A stretch of 45,007 bases of DNA from Legionellales bacterium (GCA_002709565.1 PAPY01000009.1:1-45007); one strand, 5' to 3'. Shown: positions 1 to 8,608, counted from the stretch's first letter. Numbers and translations are program-made. The notes: a model not told the origin generated them from the sequence alone.

Positions 1-47
1 ATTTTTGATGCAGAAAGGGGTAAAAAATTAACGAAAAAGCGGAATGT
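1..47. repeat. Direct repeat copy 1 (47 bp)
   Basis: This segment matches 7239-7286 in the same orientation with one substitution (position 20, G against A) and one extra A in the second copy. It touches the left edge, so the unit may extend further left. Its last nine bases, GCGGAATGT, recur at 111-119. Both copies are intergenic and have no evident coding potential. Confidence 0.8.
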
Positions 48-186
48 ATATGCAATACCTGAGCATTTTGAGTTAAGTTTTTACCTTTTTATGCGCAAAA
101 AGAGACTGGTGCGGAATGTCGATTGGAAGTATTAGAGGTTACCCGGCCTATGCTAAACAAAGACCGGGCAATCACTCACTTAATGA

Positions 187-849
187 TTAAGCAAAGTGGT
201 AAGCAACACCAAGAGCGGTTAAGCTGGTGTCTTTCACACCGTTACCGCCTTGAATGCGCATATAAGACAGATCAGCGCTGACATTGTTAGTCAACATGTA
301 GCTAGCGCCTAAACCATAAGTCGGACGTAGTTTGTCCATAGACTTGGTTTTCACTGTACCGCTAAACATAGCGCCACCAGGAACAGTGGTTGCAGTAACG
401 TCTGATTTAGCTTTATCAGCCATCACGTAAGCACCACCAGCTTTACCGAACACATCAAACTTATCAGTCACAGGGTAAGATAGTTTACCCACTAAGTCGA
501 CAGCTTGGTTGTTCAAGGTTACATTCGTGCCCTCTAAGCCATAGGCGTTTTTGATTTTGTTATCACCGTAATCAGTGAAACCTAATTCGGCACCAAGGTA
601 TTTATTGAATTGATAACCGGTATACAAACGGCCACCTAAGTGGTCTTTTTCGGTTTTCGTATTAGCAGGACCACTGACTTGGGTTGACGTCCCGTTTAAC
701 GAAACAGACTTCAAGCCTTGGCTAGCAGCAGTGTAATCACTGTCAGAATAGCCGAGCTGGCCACCCGCATAAAAACCATTGGGTGTCGCATAAGCTGAGG
801 TTGCCAAGACACAAGAAACCGCTACTGCGGGAAGGATTTTTTTCAACAT
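187..849 (-). CDS. Outer-membrane beta-barrel protein, OmpA-like barrel
   Basis: A 220-residue exported protein. It starts with a signal peptide (Lys-Lys, hydrophobic core, cleavage after Ala-Tyr-Ala near residue 21), followed by alternating polar and hydrophobic strands rich in Gly, Tyr and Asn. It ends with an aromatic strand (VAYHFA) as small outer-membrane barrels do. Phrases such as YTGYQFNKYLGAELGFTDYG and RPTYGLGASYML are typical of the 8-stranded OMP_b-brl/OmpA barrel family. No C-terminal peptidoglycan-binding OmpA domain is present, so it is a barrel only. A good Shine-Dalgarno (AGGAG) lies 7 nt before the ATG. It stands alone on the minus strand with a roughly 210-bp leader. The exact role (porin, adhesin or structural) cannot be read from sequence. 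Confidence 0.85.
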   Translation of the reverse strand: MLKKILPAVAVSCVLATSAYATPNGFYAGGQLGYSDSDYTAASQGLKSVSLNGTSTQVSGPANTKTEKDHLGGRLYTGYQFNKYLGAELGFTDYGDNKIKNAYGLEGTNVTLNNQAVDLVGKLSYPVTDKFDVFGKAGGAYVMADKAKSDVTATTVPGGAMFSGTVKTKSMDKLRPTYGLGASYMLTNNVSADLSYMRIQGGNGVKDTSLTALGVAYHFA

Positions 850-972
850 GTGTTGCTCCTAATCATTATCATCGTTAGAGCATCCGAGCTAACAAACGTA
901 CCCTCGCTAAGAAGCACAAAGCAGCCAACTTAACCAGAGAATCGTAACTCCGTTGAACAGGATGCTAGAGGA

Positions 973-1002
973 AGTATTTTGCGATTGCAATGAAATTGGC
1001 AA
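973..1002 (-). promoter_or_regulatory. Candidate sigma70 promoter for the barrel gene
   Basis: Read on the minus strand there is TTGCCA (complement of 997-1002), an 18-bp spacer, and AATACT (complement of 973-978), about 120 nt before the ATG at 849. Four of six bases match each consensus. Other arrangements in this AT-rich leader are possible. Confidence 0.3.
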
Positions 1003-1060
1003 AATAGAACTCATGTTCGAGATAATAACAATCAGGATTGTACAGAAGCTGTTATAAAAA

Positions 1061-1792
1061 TTAAGAGATGTTCAAAAAATGTCGTTTAATAAACTCAACC
1101 ACACTGACCACATGGAAGTGAATACGTTCATCATCATGGAACTCCATCGCCCGAGGATTATCTGACTCAATTAATACGGTGGTCATACCAATATCGGCTG
1201 CAGGCAGTAAATTGCGAGCAATGTCATCAAACATAATAGCCCGTTTGGGATCGATATTGTGTTTTTCGCATATCTTCTGGTAGGGATAGGCATTCGGCTT
1301 AGGAATATACTCTGCCGCAGTAATATCAAAAATATCTTCAAAATGATGATTAATGCCTAACTTACCCAAGGTATGCTCCGCATGCCGACGAGAGCCATTG
1401 GTAAAAATCACTTTGCGCTTTGGTATCATACTCAGCAGCTCTTCTAACTCATGATCAGCATCTACGTGGGAGCGGTCAATTTCGTGCACGTAGGCGAGAA
1501 AGGCCTCCGGATCAACTTTGTGCTTATTCATCAATCCCCGTAGCGTTGTACCATACTCATGGTAATACTCTGTGCGAAGCTCTTTGGCGGTAGCAACATC
1601 GATCTGAAACATATCCATGATAAATTCTGTCATGCGGGCCTCAACGCGGTCCAACAAGCCCAGTTCATTTGGGTAAATCGTATTATCCAAATCAAACAGC
1701 AAGACATCGATATCCCTTAGCGGGTTATCAACCGCTAAATAATCGGTGCTATGGCCAAAGCCATTATTAGGTATATCTTGATTTGGTTTCAT
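1061..1792 (-). CDS. HAD-superfamily hydrolase, pyrimidine 5'-nucleotidase type
   Basis: A 243-residue cytosolic HAD phosphatase. Motif I is LLFDLDNTIYP (nucleophile Asp34, acid/base Asp36), motif II FTNGSRRH, motif III includes Lys in PKPNAYPYQKI, and motif IV is MFDDIARNL. The DLDNTIYP start and helical cap match the yeast SDT1/plant pyrimidine 5'-nucleotidase group (TIGR01993), which dephosphorylates UMP/CMP or related phosphates. I chose the ATG at 1792 over a TTG one codon upstream because the purine-rich AAGAGA sits at better spacing. It follows pdxY on the same strand after about 50 nt, so the two may be cotranscribed. The substrate is inferred from family only. Confidence 0.85.
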   Translation of the reverse strand: MKPNQDIPNNGFGHSTDYLAVDNPLRDIDVLLFDLDNTIYPNELGLLDRVEARMTEFIMDMFQIDVATAKELRTEYYHEYGTTLRGLMNKHKVDPEAFLAYVHEIDRSHVDADHELEELLSMIPKRKVIFTNGSRRHAEHTLGKLGINHHFEDIFDITAAEYIPKPNAYPYQKICEKHNIDPKRAIMFDDIARNLLPAADIGMTTVLIESDNPRAMEFHDDERIHFHVVSVVEFIKRHFLNIS

Positions 1793-1846
1793 CAAATTCT
1801 CTTAATACAACGGATTACCTTCTGGGTAATAGGATTAGACCATCAT

Positions 1847-2707
1847 TTAACGTAAATGTTGCAGTGCAAAATGCTGTTTTGGCGCCAAAATCTCATCTTG
1901 GGCCGCAATAAACTGTAATTCTCGGGTTTGGGCCGCCAATGTCGCAGAAAACACCGCAAAAATCGCCGCTGTCACATGTTCCAACGCAAGCTCAGCATTG
2001 CCTGTTTCGAGGTATTTTGCCAAAAAGATCGCGGCAGTCGCGTCACCAGAACCGTTAGGCGCAGGATCTATTGGTAATTTCGGGGTCTCCACTAACCATG
2101 TGCCATCATTACTATCGACTAACATCGCAATGGTATCATCATTACTATCGGCTGCTTCAAAGCTAGTTAACAATACGGTATGAGGACCACGCCGGCGTAG
2201 TGCAGCACAAGCTTGTTGAGCACTATCAATATCAGTAATCGCCTGTCCAGTTAGATATTCTAATTCAAACTGATTTGGAGTCGTAATATCGGCATGGGTA
2301 ACCGCCTCATCACGAATAAACTCTGCCACACCCGGTCGGACAAAGATCCCCCGCCCCACATCACCAAGGACTGGATCGCAACAGTAAAGCATATCTGGAT
2401 TGCCTTCTCGTGCCCGAGCCACGGTTTCAACAATGATTTCCCCAAGCGCAGCATCCCCCATGTAACCCGACAAAACGGCCGTGAAGCTATTGATCGGTTT
2501 ACGCACATCAATGCCATCAATGACTTGACGGATATGCTCATGGCTAAAAACATCCCCAGCCCACTCACCGTAGCCCGTATGATTTGAGAATTGCACGGTA
2601 TTTACCGCACTAACATCAAACCCTAACCGCTGCAAGGGAAAGACCGCTGCTCGATTACCCACATAACCATAAGCCACATGGGACTGGATAGAAAGAATGC
2701 TTTGCAT
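1847..2707 (-). CDS. pdxY: Pyridoxal kinase PdxY
   Basis: A 286-residue ribokinase-fold vitamin B6 kinase that phosphorylates pyridoxal to PLP in the salvage pathway. The N-terminus SILSIQSHVAYGYVGNRAAV and the block VQFSNHTGYG are diagnostic of PdxY/PdxK. The C-terminal anion-hole and base motif is NGSGDATAA (usually GTGD). The length matches E. coli PdxY (287). The ATG at 2707 is preferred over a TTG two codons upstream because AGGTG lies about 8 nt before it. It is divergent from the small membrane protein gene at 2855 and upstream of the HAD gene. Confidence 0.93.
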   Translation of the reverse strand: MQSILSIQSHVAYGYVGNRAAVFPLQRLGFDVSAVNTVQFSNHTGYGEWAGDVFSHEHIRQVIDGIDVRKPINSFTAVLSGYMGDAALGEIIVETVARAREGNPDMLYCCDPVLGDVGRGIFVRPGVAEFIRDEAVTHADITTPNQFELEYLTGQAITDIDSAQQACAALRRRGPHTVLLTSFEAADSNDDTIAMLVDSNDGTWLVETPKLPIDPAPNGSGDATAAIFLAKYLETGNAELALEHVTAAIFAVFSATLAAQTRELQFIAAQDEILAPKQHFALQHLR

Positions 2708-2795
2708 TATCAATCACCTGATATTTATTGGTTGTTAATGTGGAGATGATACGCATTCTTGGCTTAATAGCAATAAGTTAACCTACCAAATGTTT

Positions 2796-2824
2796 TTTAT
2801 CGTAAGAATGAAATGCGATATACT
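2796..2824 (+). promoter_or_regulatory. Candidate promoter for the 127-aa membrane protein gene
   Basis: TATACT at 2819-2824 is a strong -10, with TTTATC 17 bp upstream as a weak -35. The AAGGAG ribosome site follows at about 2839, so the untranslated leader would be only about 25 nt. Confidence 0.4.
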
Positions 2825-2854
2825 ACAACCATCACCGCCAAGGAGTAATGCCGC

Positions 2855-3238
2855 ATGTTTTCACGATTTTTTCCCTGTTGTAGACAAGGCGATGAAGCAA
2901 GACCATTAAACGGTGGCGAAAGTGGCACTGAACTAAGCGAACCTATTATCTCCCCGATTCCGCTCAGCAAAAAAGAGGTACTTACCAGTAGCTGTGCCAT
3001 TGTAACATGCGGGTTAATACTAGGCGTTGTTGGCGGGGTGTTAAGTTTTTGGGGTGCGAGTTATCTAATTGGTGTCATTGGCATTTCGACTGAAAGTGGC
3101 GATCTAGAAGGTACGCTTGAACTTATAGCCACCTTTGCTGGAGGCGGTGCTGGTGGTGTCGGGGGGATGTTTATAGGTGCCGCCAGCACAAAGCCGACCC
3201 GCGAAAGCGCTCTTGCATGTTGTAGATCTAACGTTTAA
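2855..3238 (+). CDS. Small membrane protein with Cys pairs at both ends
   Basis: I do not recognise this 127-residue protein as a named family. The N-terminus has a Cys-Cys-Arg cluster (residues 8-10) in a basic/aromatic context with no signal peptide. A polar stretch with many Glu/Ser/Pro follows, then two hydrophobic segments (about 47-75 and 93-112), the second very Gly-rich ([13 protein letters not shown]). It ends with Cys-Cys-Arg-Ser-Asn-Val. It has a textbook AAGGAG ribosome site and a plausible promoter, so it is very likely expressed. Its 3' end overlaps the end of prpD by 11 nt, tail to tail. A glycine-zipper-like membrane hairpin or a secreted membrane-inserting protein are both possible. 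Confidence 0.7.
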   Translation: MFSRFFPCCRQGDEARPLNGGESGTELSEPIISPIPLSKKEVLTSSCAIVTCGLILGVVGGVLSFWGASYLIGVIGISTESGDLEGTLELIATFAGGGAGGVGGMFIGAASTKPTRESALACCRSNV

Positions 3239-4676
3239 CAAATAGTGCCATGAAGTCCGTTACCGGCGTTTTCGTTAAACGTTCATGATCACTGCATAAT
3301 GTCATAATGGCATCAACACTGTCTGCTTGAAATTGCCCTGCTAAGTTTCGGCGAAACTTTTCAATTAGTACGGGGATCCCTTCTTCCCGTCGTCTTCGAT
3401 GCCCTATAGGATAGTCAATACTGATTTTGTCACTCGAACTACCATCAGCATAAAACACTTGAATAGCATTGCCAATAGCACGCTTATCCGGATCCAAATA
3501 CTCCTCGCTGAAACGTGAATCTTCTTCAACCTGCATTTTGTCCCGCAGACTGTCAATGCGTGGATCACTGGCTACTTCATCTTCATAATGATCAGCGGTT
3601 AAATCGCCAAATAGCAGACCGATGGCGACCATGTATTGCAAACAGTGATCTCTGTCAGCAGGATTGTGAAGAGGCCCCGTTTTGCTAATGATCCTTACTG
3701 CAGGTTCTTGAGTGGATAATACAATTGTTTCGATATCATCAAGACGGTGTTTCACTTCATCATGAAGTTTAACCGCACACTCCACCGCCGTTTGCGCATG
3801 AAACTCCGCTGGAAATGACAATTTAAATAAAATCTGCTCCATCACGTAGGAACCATAGGGACGTTGAAATTGAAACGCTTTGCCATTGAATAATACATCA
3901 TAAAAACCCCACGTCTTAGCACTTAAGACGCTGGGATATCCCATCTCCCCTTGTTTAGCCATCATCGCCAACCGCACACCACGACTCGTTGCATCCCCTG
4001 CGGCCCAGGATTTGCGTACGCCCGTGTTAGGTGCATGGCGATAAGTACGAAGACTTTGTCCATCAACCCAGGCAAGAGACAAGGCATTCAGTATTTCATC
4101 ACGGTTACAACCCAACATCTGGGCGGCAATAACCGTAGATGCAACCTTAACTAATACCACATGATCAAGCCCCACCCGATTGAAACTATTCTCGAGAGCC
4201 AAACAACCTTGGATTTCATGGGCTTTAATCATCGCCGTTAACACAGCTTGCATGGTTAATGGCGCTTTGCCATGAGCTTCGTTTTGCCGTGATAAATAAT
4301 CAGCAAGCGCCAATATAGCGCCAAGATTATCAGAGGGATGCCCCCACTCTGCCGCTAACCACGTATCATTAAAATCCAACCAGCGTATCATTGCACCGAT
4401 GTTAAATGCACCTTGCACGGGATCTAATACGTAATCTGTACCTGGCACCCGGCAGCCATTCTCGACCGTTGTCCCAGACACTAATGGCCCAAGGTGATTG
4501 GTACACGCCGGATAATTTAAGGCAAGAATGCCGCAACCCAAAGTATCCATCAAACAATAACGAGCAGTTTGATACGCCTCATCACTGTCAATCTGGTAAT
4601 TCAGGACATAATTAACAATGTCTTGGAGTTCTTTATCAAATTCTGGACGTGTGTTTTCATCGACGTTTGCAGACAT
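3228..4676 (-). CDS. prpD: 2-methylcitrate dehydratase, MmgE/PrpD family
   Basis: A 482-residue cytosolic enzyme, the same size as E. coli PrpD (483). It dehydrates 2-methylcitrate to 2-methyl-cis-aconitate in propionyl-CoA detoxification. Family landmarks are [31 protein letters not shown] (substrate-site Asp/His-rich block), the Lys/Ala-rich [16 protein letters not shown] and the [11 protein letters not shown] segment. I chose the second in-frame ATG (4676) because AGGA lies 7 nt upstream; the first ATG (4682) would be too close to it. It is the last gene of a minus-strand operon after an MFS carrier and prpC, 25 nt downstream of prpC. Confidence 0.93.
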   Translation of the reverse strand: MSANVDENTRPEFDKELQDIVNYVLNYQIDSDEAYQTARYCLMDTLGCGILALNYPACTNHLGPLVSGTTVENGCRVPGTDYVLDPVQGAFNIGAMIRWLDFNDTWLAAEWGHPSDNLGAILALADYLSRQNEAHGKAPLTMQAVLTAMIKAHEIQGCLALENSFNRVGLDHVVLVKVASTVIAAQMLGCNRDEILNALSLAWVDGQSLRTYRHAPNTGVRKSWAAGDATSRGVRLAMMAKQGEMGYPSVLSAKTWGFYDVLFNGKAFQFQRPYGSYVMEQILFKLSFPAEFHAQTAVECAVKLHDEVKHRLDDIETIVLSTQEPAVRIISKTGPLHNPADRDHCLQYMVAIGLLFGDLTADHYEDEVASDPRIDSLRDKMQVEEDSRFSEEYLDPDKRAIGNAIQVFYADGSSSDKISIDYPIGHRRRREEGIPVLIEKFRRNLAGQFQADSVDAIMTLCSDHERLTKTPVTDFMALFVKR

Positions 4677-4701
4677 GGGCATTTCCTGTAGTTTTGTTTA
4701 A

Positions 4702-5814
4702 TTACCGTTCGTCAATACTGACAAATGCTTGGGGCTCAGGGCCAATATATTCCGCACCAGGACGGATCAATTTGTTGTTTGCCCGTTGCTCAATAATATG
4801 GGCTGCCCAACCCGTGATGCGTGACATCACAAAAATTGGCGTGAACATTGCCGTGGGAATGCCACAAAAATGATACGCTGTCGCACTGTAAAAATCCAAG
4901 TTAGGGAATAATTTTTTTTCATCCCACATGATAGTCTCGATACGTTCAGATACGGGGTATAACACAGTATCCCCTGCCGCCTCAGATAATTTTTTGGCCC
5001 AGGCTTTAATGATATCAGAGCGTGGATCAGAGCTTGTATACACCCGGTGGCCAAAGCCCATTATTAGCGCCTTGTCCGCTAGCATTTGCCGTAAGCCTTT
5101 GTCCGCAGCCTCAACCGAATCAAATTGCTCAATCAATACCATTGCCGCTTCATTTGCCCCGCCGTGCAGCGGGCCACGCAAGGTACCAATGGCAGAGGTA
5201 ACGGCAGAATAAAAATCTGACAAAGTCGCCGCCGTCACACGTGCAGCAAAGGTTGACGCGTTGAATTCATGTTCCGCATAAAGAATTAAGGACACATCCA
5301 CACACTTGCGGTGCAACTCACTGGGTTTCTCACCATGCAATAAATGCAAAAAATGCCCGGCTAAACTGTCATCATCAGTTTCAGTATCAATGGTGCCTTT
5401 ATGATGGTGTTGATACCAATACATCAACATTGCCGGAAAGCTGCCAAGCAGCTTGTCAGCAACTGTGTATTCATCCTCAAAGTCTCTCTCTGGCTCCATC
5501 GTGCCAAGGGCGGAACACCCCGTACGCAATACATCCATCGGATGTGCATGTGATGGAATTTGTTCTAATACAATTTTTAATGCCCCAGGCAAAGCACGAT
5601 AGGATTTCAAGCGGTTTTTGTAGTCCGTTAATTCCGTCTCGTTAGGCAGTTTGCCATAAATCAACAAATACGCCACTTCTTCAAAACACGCATGCTCCGC
5701 CAAATCATCAACCGAATACCCGCGATAATTCAACCCAAAGCCTTCCTTGCCCACAGTAGCAATAGCTGTTTGCCCCGCAGTAATTCCGGCCAAGCCGCCT
5801 GATTTAGCACTCAT
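4702..5814 (-). CDS. prpC: 2-methylcitrate synthase (citrate synthase family)
   Basis: A 370-residue condensing enzyme joining propionyl-CoA (and more weakly acetyl-CoA) to oxaloacetate. The active-site residues of the family are all present: His217 in GPLHGGANE, His256 in GFGHRVY and Asp307 in NLDFYSA. The short N-terminus and the opening GLAGITAGQTAIATV are typical of PrpC rather than of hexameric GltA. The start ATG overlaps the stop of the MFS gene by one base (TAATG), with GGAGGA inside the upstream coding end, so translation is probably coupled. Adjacency to prpD supports methylcitrate rather than citrate synthesis. Confidence 0.94.
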   Translation of the reverse strand: MSAKSGGLAGITAGQTAIATVGKEGFGLNYRGYSVDDLAEHACFEEVAYLLIYGKLPNETELTDYKNRLKSYRALPGALKIVLEQIPSHAHPMDVLRTGCSALGTMEPERDFEDEYTVADKLLGSFPAMLMYWYQHHHKGTIDTETDDDSLAGHFLHLLHGEKPSELHRKCVDVSLILYAEHEFNASTFAARVTAATLSDFYSAVTSAIGTLRGPLHGGANEAAMVLIEQFDSVEAADKGLRQMLADKALIMGFGHRVYTSSDPRSDIIKAWAKKLSEAAGDTVLYPVSERIETIMWDEKKLFPNLDFYSATAYHFCGIPTAMFTPIFVMSRITGWAAHIIEQRANNKLIRPGAEYIGPEPQAFVSIDER

Positions 5815-7124
5815 TAAAAATCCTCCTGCTCACCGTGTAGCGCACGGCAATGGCTTTCTTGTAGCATAAACATTGACACTAACGTTCCAATCAATGCACA
5901 CAAAGGCACAATGGCCAGTGCAACCTGGTAATTACTTTGAGAATAAACCGGAACGTTATCTAGCAACTTACCTTCCCAAGTAAACTTTAATATTAGCCCC
6001 ACAAGCGGTTGAAATAATAAACCACCCGCAACCACCATTGTATTATTGAACCCAATCGCCGTACCAACTATTCGTGGTGGGTTATTGTCTTTGACCAGTG
6101 CAAAGGAGAGAATTTGACCTGAACCACCAAAGCCTAAACCAAACATACAAACCCCCATTAACCAATAGGGAATATGTGGGATATATAACATGCCCAGCGT
6201 CGCAGCCAAAGAGATCCCAGCTGCCACCGTTAATGGTAGGCAGCGGCGGCCAATTTTATCTGAAACCCAACCAAATAAGGGACTACCTATCCCCACACTG
6301 ATCCAAACAATCGATATGAAGCCTGAGGCCTTCGTCGTGCTAATGCCGTAGAGCTGAGCGATATAGGGAACCCCCCACAGCCCTGCGACAATGAGAATCG
6401 GTGACCACGCACAAAAGGCATAAAGCGCCAGCCACCAACTTTGGGGCCGACGCAATACTTGGGCTAACCTGTGCCACTCATTAGCTTGCTTGGGGTGTTG
6501 TTTGATTTTTTCAAATGCTGGTGAGTCACGCACAATCAACCAAATTAATACTGCGATGCCCAAGCCAATTAAGCCAAGACTGATCATTGAATGACGCCAA
6601 CCATGGCGTTCTACATCAGCAGCCAGCGGCATTTCCCCGACTAAAGCGCCAAGGGAACTCATGATCATGATAACGCCTGAGAGAAAAGCAAAATACTTAC
6701 TTGGGAACCAACGGGAAATTAAAACGAGGCAACCAATGAATGCAAATGCGGAACCCATCCCCATAAAAAATCGACCGATACCGGCAAGATAAGCATTAGG
6801 GGCAAGGCCAAAGCCCAGTGCACCTAAAGCACAAACCGTTGCTGAAATCGACAGCAATACCCGTGGCCCAAAGCGATCATAGAGCAACCCTGCTGGTATT
6901 TGCATCGGCGTGTAAGCGTAATAGTAAAACCCAGATATCATCCCCAAACCCGCTGCGGTAACGCCAAAGTCTTTCATTAAATCGTGCGTCATCACCCCTG
7001 GTGAGACTTGTAACATAAATTCATAGAAATAAAACGCAGCGACGATGAGAAGAATAATGATAGGAAAAAATAGATTAGTAGGTGCGTTTTGTTGTTTGTC
7101 TGGTGTAATAATGGCACCACTCAT
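5814..7124 (-). CDS. MFS transporter in the methylcitrate operon
   Basis: A 436-residue inner-membrane carrier with about 12 hydrophobic helices. The MFS loop signature is visible after helix 2 (LLYDRFGPRVLL) and its repeat after helix 8 (GWVSDKIGRRCLPL). A long hydrophilic loop around residues 205-222 separates the halves. It begins the operon and overlaps prpC by one base. The location suggests import of a propionate-yielding organic acid or export of an overflow product; the substrate cannot be read from sequence. Ribosome site AAAGG about 9 nt before the ATG. Confidence 0.88.
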   Translation of the reverse strand: MSGAIITPDKQQNAPTNLFFPIIILLIVAAFYFYEFMLQVSPGVMTHDLMKDFGVTAAGLGMISGFYYYAYTPMQIPAGLLYDRFGPRVLLSISATVCALGALGFGLAPNAYLAGIGRFFMGMGSAFAFIGCLVLISRWFPSKYFAFLSGVIMIMSSLGALVGEMPLAADVERHGWRHSMISLGLIGLGIAVLIWLIVRDSPAFEKIKQHPKQANEWHRLAQVLRRPQSWWLALYAFCAWSPILIVAGLWGVPYIAQLYGISTTKASGFISIVWISVGIGSPLFGWVSDKIGRRCLPLTVAAGISLAATLGMLYIPHIPYWLMGVCMFGLGFGGSGQILSFALVKDNNPPRIVGTAIGFNNTMVVAGGLLFQPLVGLILKFTWEGKLLDNVPVYSQSNYQVALAIVPLCALIGTLVSMFMLQESHCRALHGEQEDF

Positions 7125-7364
7125 AAAAATAAACCTTTCTTTGCAACGAAACGACTAATTTACTAGGGGTATGGCTGAAAGTCTAGGCCTATTTGGTAAT
7201 CAAGGCGATTACCTACAACCGGCTTTTCCACCAGAGCTATTTTTGATGCAGAAAGGGATAAAAAATTAACGAAAAAAGCGGAATGTCGGCTACAGCCTTT
7301 TGGTCTATCTAGTGCAGGCTGACTAACATTAAGTCACTTAGACTTGATATGGAGCACAACAAAA
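7125..7364. other. Intergenic region upstream of the MFS-prpC-prpD operon
   Basis: This stretch carries the leader of the minus-strand methylcitrate operon and repeat copy 2. No open frame of convincing composition is seen. A promoter for the operon must lie here, but I could not single out one pair of hexamers. Confidence 0.5.
7239..7286. repeat. Direct repeat copy 2 (48 bp)
   Basis: Same orientation and nearly the same sequence as 1-47; differences are A at 7258 and an additional A in the run before GCGGAATGT. Sequence on both sides of the two copies is unrelated, so this is a discrete repeated unit and not part of a larger duplication. Confidence 0.8.
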
Positions 7365-7392
7365 AAAACGGCCAAGTTACCTTGGCCGTTTT
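7365..7392 (-). terminator. Rho-independent terminator of the lipoprotein gene
   Basis: A 12-bp perfect stem (AAAACGGCCAAG against CTTGGCCGTTTT) with a 4-nt loop is followed on the minus strand by a run of eight T. It sits 24 nt past the lipoprotein stop codon. Confidence 0.9.
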
Positions 7393-7416
7393 ACTACTGA
7401 GGTAGACACTCAACAA

Positions 7417-8382
7417 TTAGTTACCAGTCGCGCCTTGCATAGCGTCACCGGCAGATTGTGCAGCATCACTAGCAGATTGCATTGCATCTCCCGCAGATTG
7501 TACAGCTTGCTGTGCAGCATTGGGTTGTTGCGCACCAGCATCAGCAGCACCTTGAGCACCTTGAGCACCCTGAACTGCCGCAGCATCATTACCCGCAGCA
7601 CCTGCAGTGCCATCACCATAACCAATTGCACTTTGACCCGCTTGGTTGTTATCCATTGCAGGCATGTTGAATTGGCCAGACGTATCTGCAGCAGCGCCAT
7701 TAGCAGCTGCATTTGCATTACTGTCAGTACCCGCTGCTTGGTTATTACCCATAGCCGCATTAGCTGCATCTTGGCCTTGTTGCATAGCACCTTGCGCACT
7801 ATCCATCGCATCTTGCGCTTGTTGCATGGTATTTGAGCCTTGAGCAGCATCTGTTGCACCCATTGCACCATTTTGCGCATAACGACTAGAGCCACTTGGT
7901 GCAGCTGAAGTGGTATTAGACGCAACCTGAACGTGCGCAGAACCATAGCCTTGCAGCGAAGACTGATCACCTACGCTATCAGCAGTATTACCATCAGCCG
8001 GCGCGTCATTTGAACTGCCAGACATGCTATCAGCAGCATCTTTAACGCTGTCTGCTGCATTTTGCATAGCGTCAGATGCTGACTGCGCAGCTTCAGCAGC
8101 TTTATCTTTCATATCATTGACGGCGCCACTTAGACCGCCATTGTTGTCGCTTTCGTCGGCACTCCCATTATCATCGGCTTGAGCGTTGCCACCGTTATCG
8201 TCAGCTTGACCATTACCGCCATTATCGCCAGCTTGGCCATTGCTGCCATTGTCCTCTGCTTGCTGTGATACAGCAGCACCATTATCATCACCGTTGCCAT
8301 TTGATGCTGAAGTAACATCACCACCAGAGCAACCAGCGATTAAAACTGTTGCAAGTGAGCATACGAGTAGTTCTTTGCGCAT
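7417..8382 (-). CDS. Repetitive Asn/Asp/Gly- and Ala/Gln-rich lipoprotein
   Basis: A 321-residue protein with a lipoprotein signal peptide (MRKELLVCSLATVLIAGC; lipidated Cys18). The mature chain is low-complexity throughout. Residues about 20-90 carry tandem variants of DNGGNGQADDNGG, a highly acidic repeat. A helical stretch rich in Ala, Asp, Met and Gln (MKDKAAEAAQSASDAMQNAA) follows, then Ala/Gly/Asn/Gln repeats, and it ends with copies of QSAGDAMQSASDAAQ. The C-terminal heptad-like pattern could form coiled coils. The start is set by AAGGAT upstream of ATG 8382. Function unknown: a cell-envelope spacer, adhesin-like stalk or Ca-binding acidic protein are options. Strong terminator downstream; monocistronic. 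Confidence 0.8.
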   Translation of the reverse strand: MRKELLVCSLATVLIAGCSGGDVTSASNGNGDDNGAAVSQQAEDNGSNGQAGDNGGNGQADDNGGNAQADDNGSADESDNNGGLSGAVNDMKDKAAEAAQSASDAMQNAADSVKDAADSMSGSSNDAPADGNTADSVGDQSSLQGYGSAHVQVASNTTSAAPSGSSRYAQNGAMGATDAAQGSNTMQQAQDAMDSAQGAMQQGQDAANAAMGNNQAAGTDSNANAAANGAAADTSGQFNMPAMDNNQAGQSAIGYGDGTAGAAGNDAAAVQGAQGAQGAADAGAQQPNAAQQAVQSAGDAMQSASDAAQSAGDAMQGATGN

Positions 8383-8421
8383 AGTTTCTATCCTTATAAG
8401 GTTTCCAGAAAAGTTAATACA

Positions 8422-8427
8422 ATTGTA
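8422..8427 (-). promoter_or_regulatory. Candidate -10 box for the lipoprotein gene
   Basis: On the minus strand TATACAAT contains a good -10 (TACAAT) 40 nt upstream of the ATG. The matching -35 is poor, which could mean activator dependence or a mis-call. Confidence 0.3.
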
Positions 8428-8554
8428 TAGCCCAAGAACGAAATCATACCCAAACAGCATCATTTCGAACTAAGGCTAGTTTCAAGACTAACAAAGTTTT
8501 ATGAAAATAAAAACCATTAACGGCAAATGAGATCAGAATGAAAATCGCGCATAA

Positions 8555-8581
8555 AAAAAGCACATCATTGATGTGCTTTTT
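8555..8581. terminator. Terminator of the 83-aa gene (bidirectional shape)
   Basis: Near-perfect hairpin AAAAAGCACATC / GATGTGCTTTTT with a 3-nt loop, flanked by A and T tracts on both strands. It lies 27 nt beyond the stop of the minus-strand 83-aa gene and would also stop plus-strand readthrough. Confidence 0.85.
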
Positions 8582-8608
8582 AAAGATTTGTGTTGTGCCA
8601 TGTAAGTA

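Noticed and set aside
142-168. CCCGG/CCGGG inverted repeat past the barrel gene as terminator
   Set aside because: The stem is only 5 bp with a 17-nt loop and no T-tract on the minus strand.
7410-7970. A 186-codon open frame on the minus strand within the lipoprotein gene, and plus-strand frames over the same bases
   Set aside because: The repetitive DNA of the lipoprotein keeps several frames open. Only the lipoprotein frame has a signal peptide, ribosome site and terminator.
7417-8382. CRISPR-like or satellite repeats in the lipoprotein region
   Set aside because: The repeats are degenerate, in frame and coding; there are no equal repeats with unique spacers and no cas genes.
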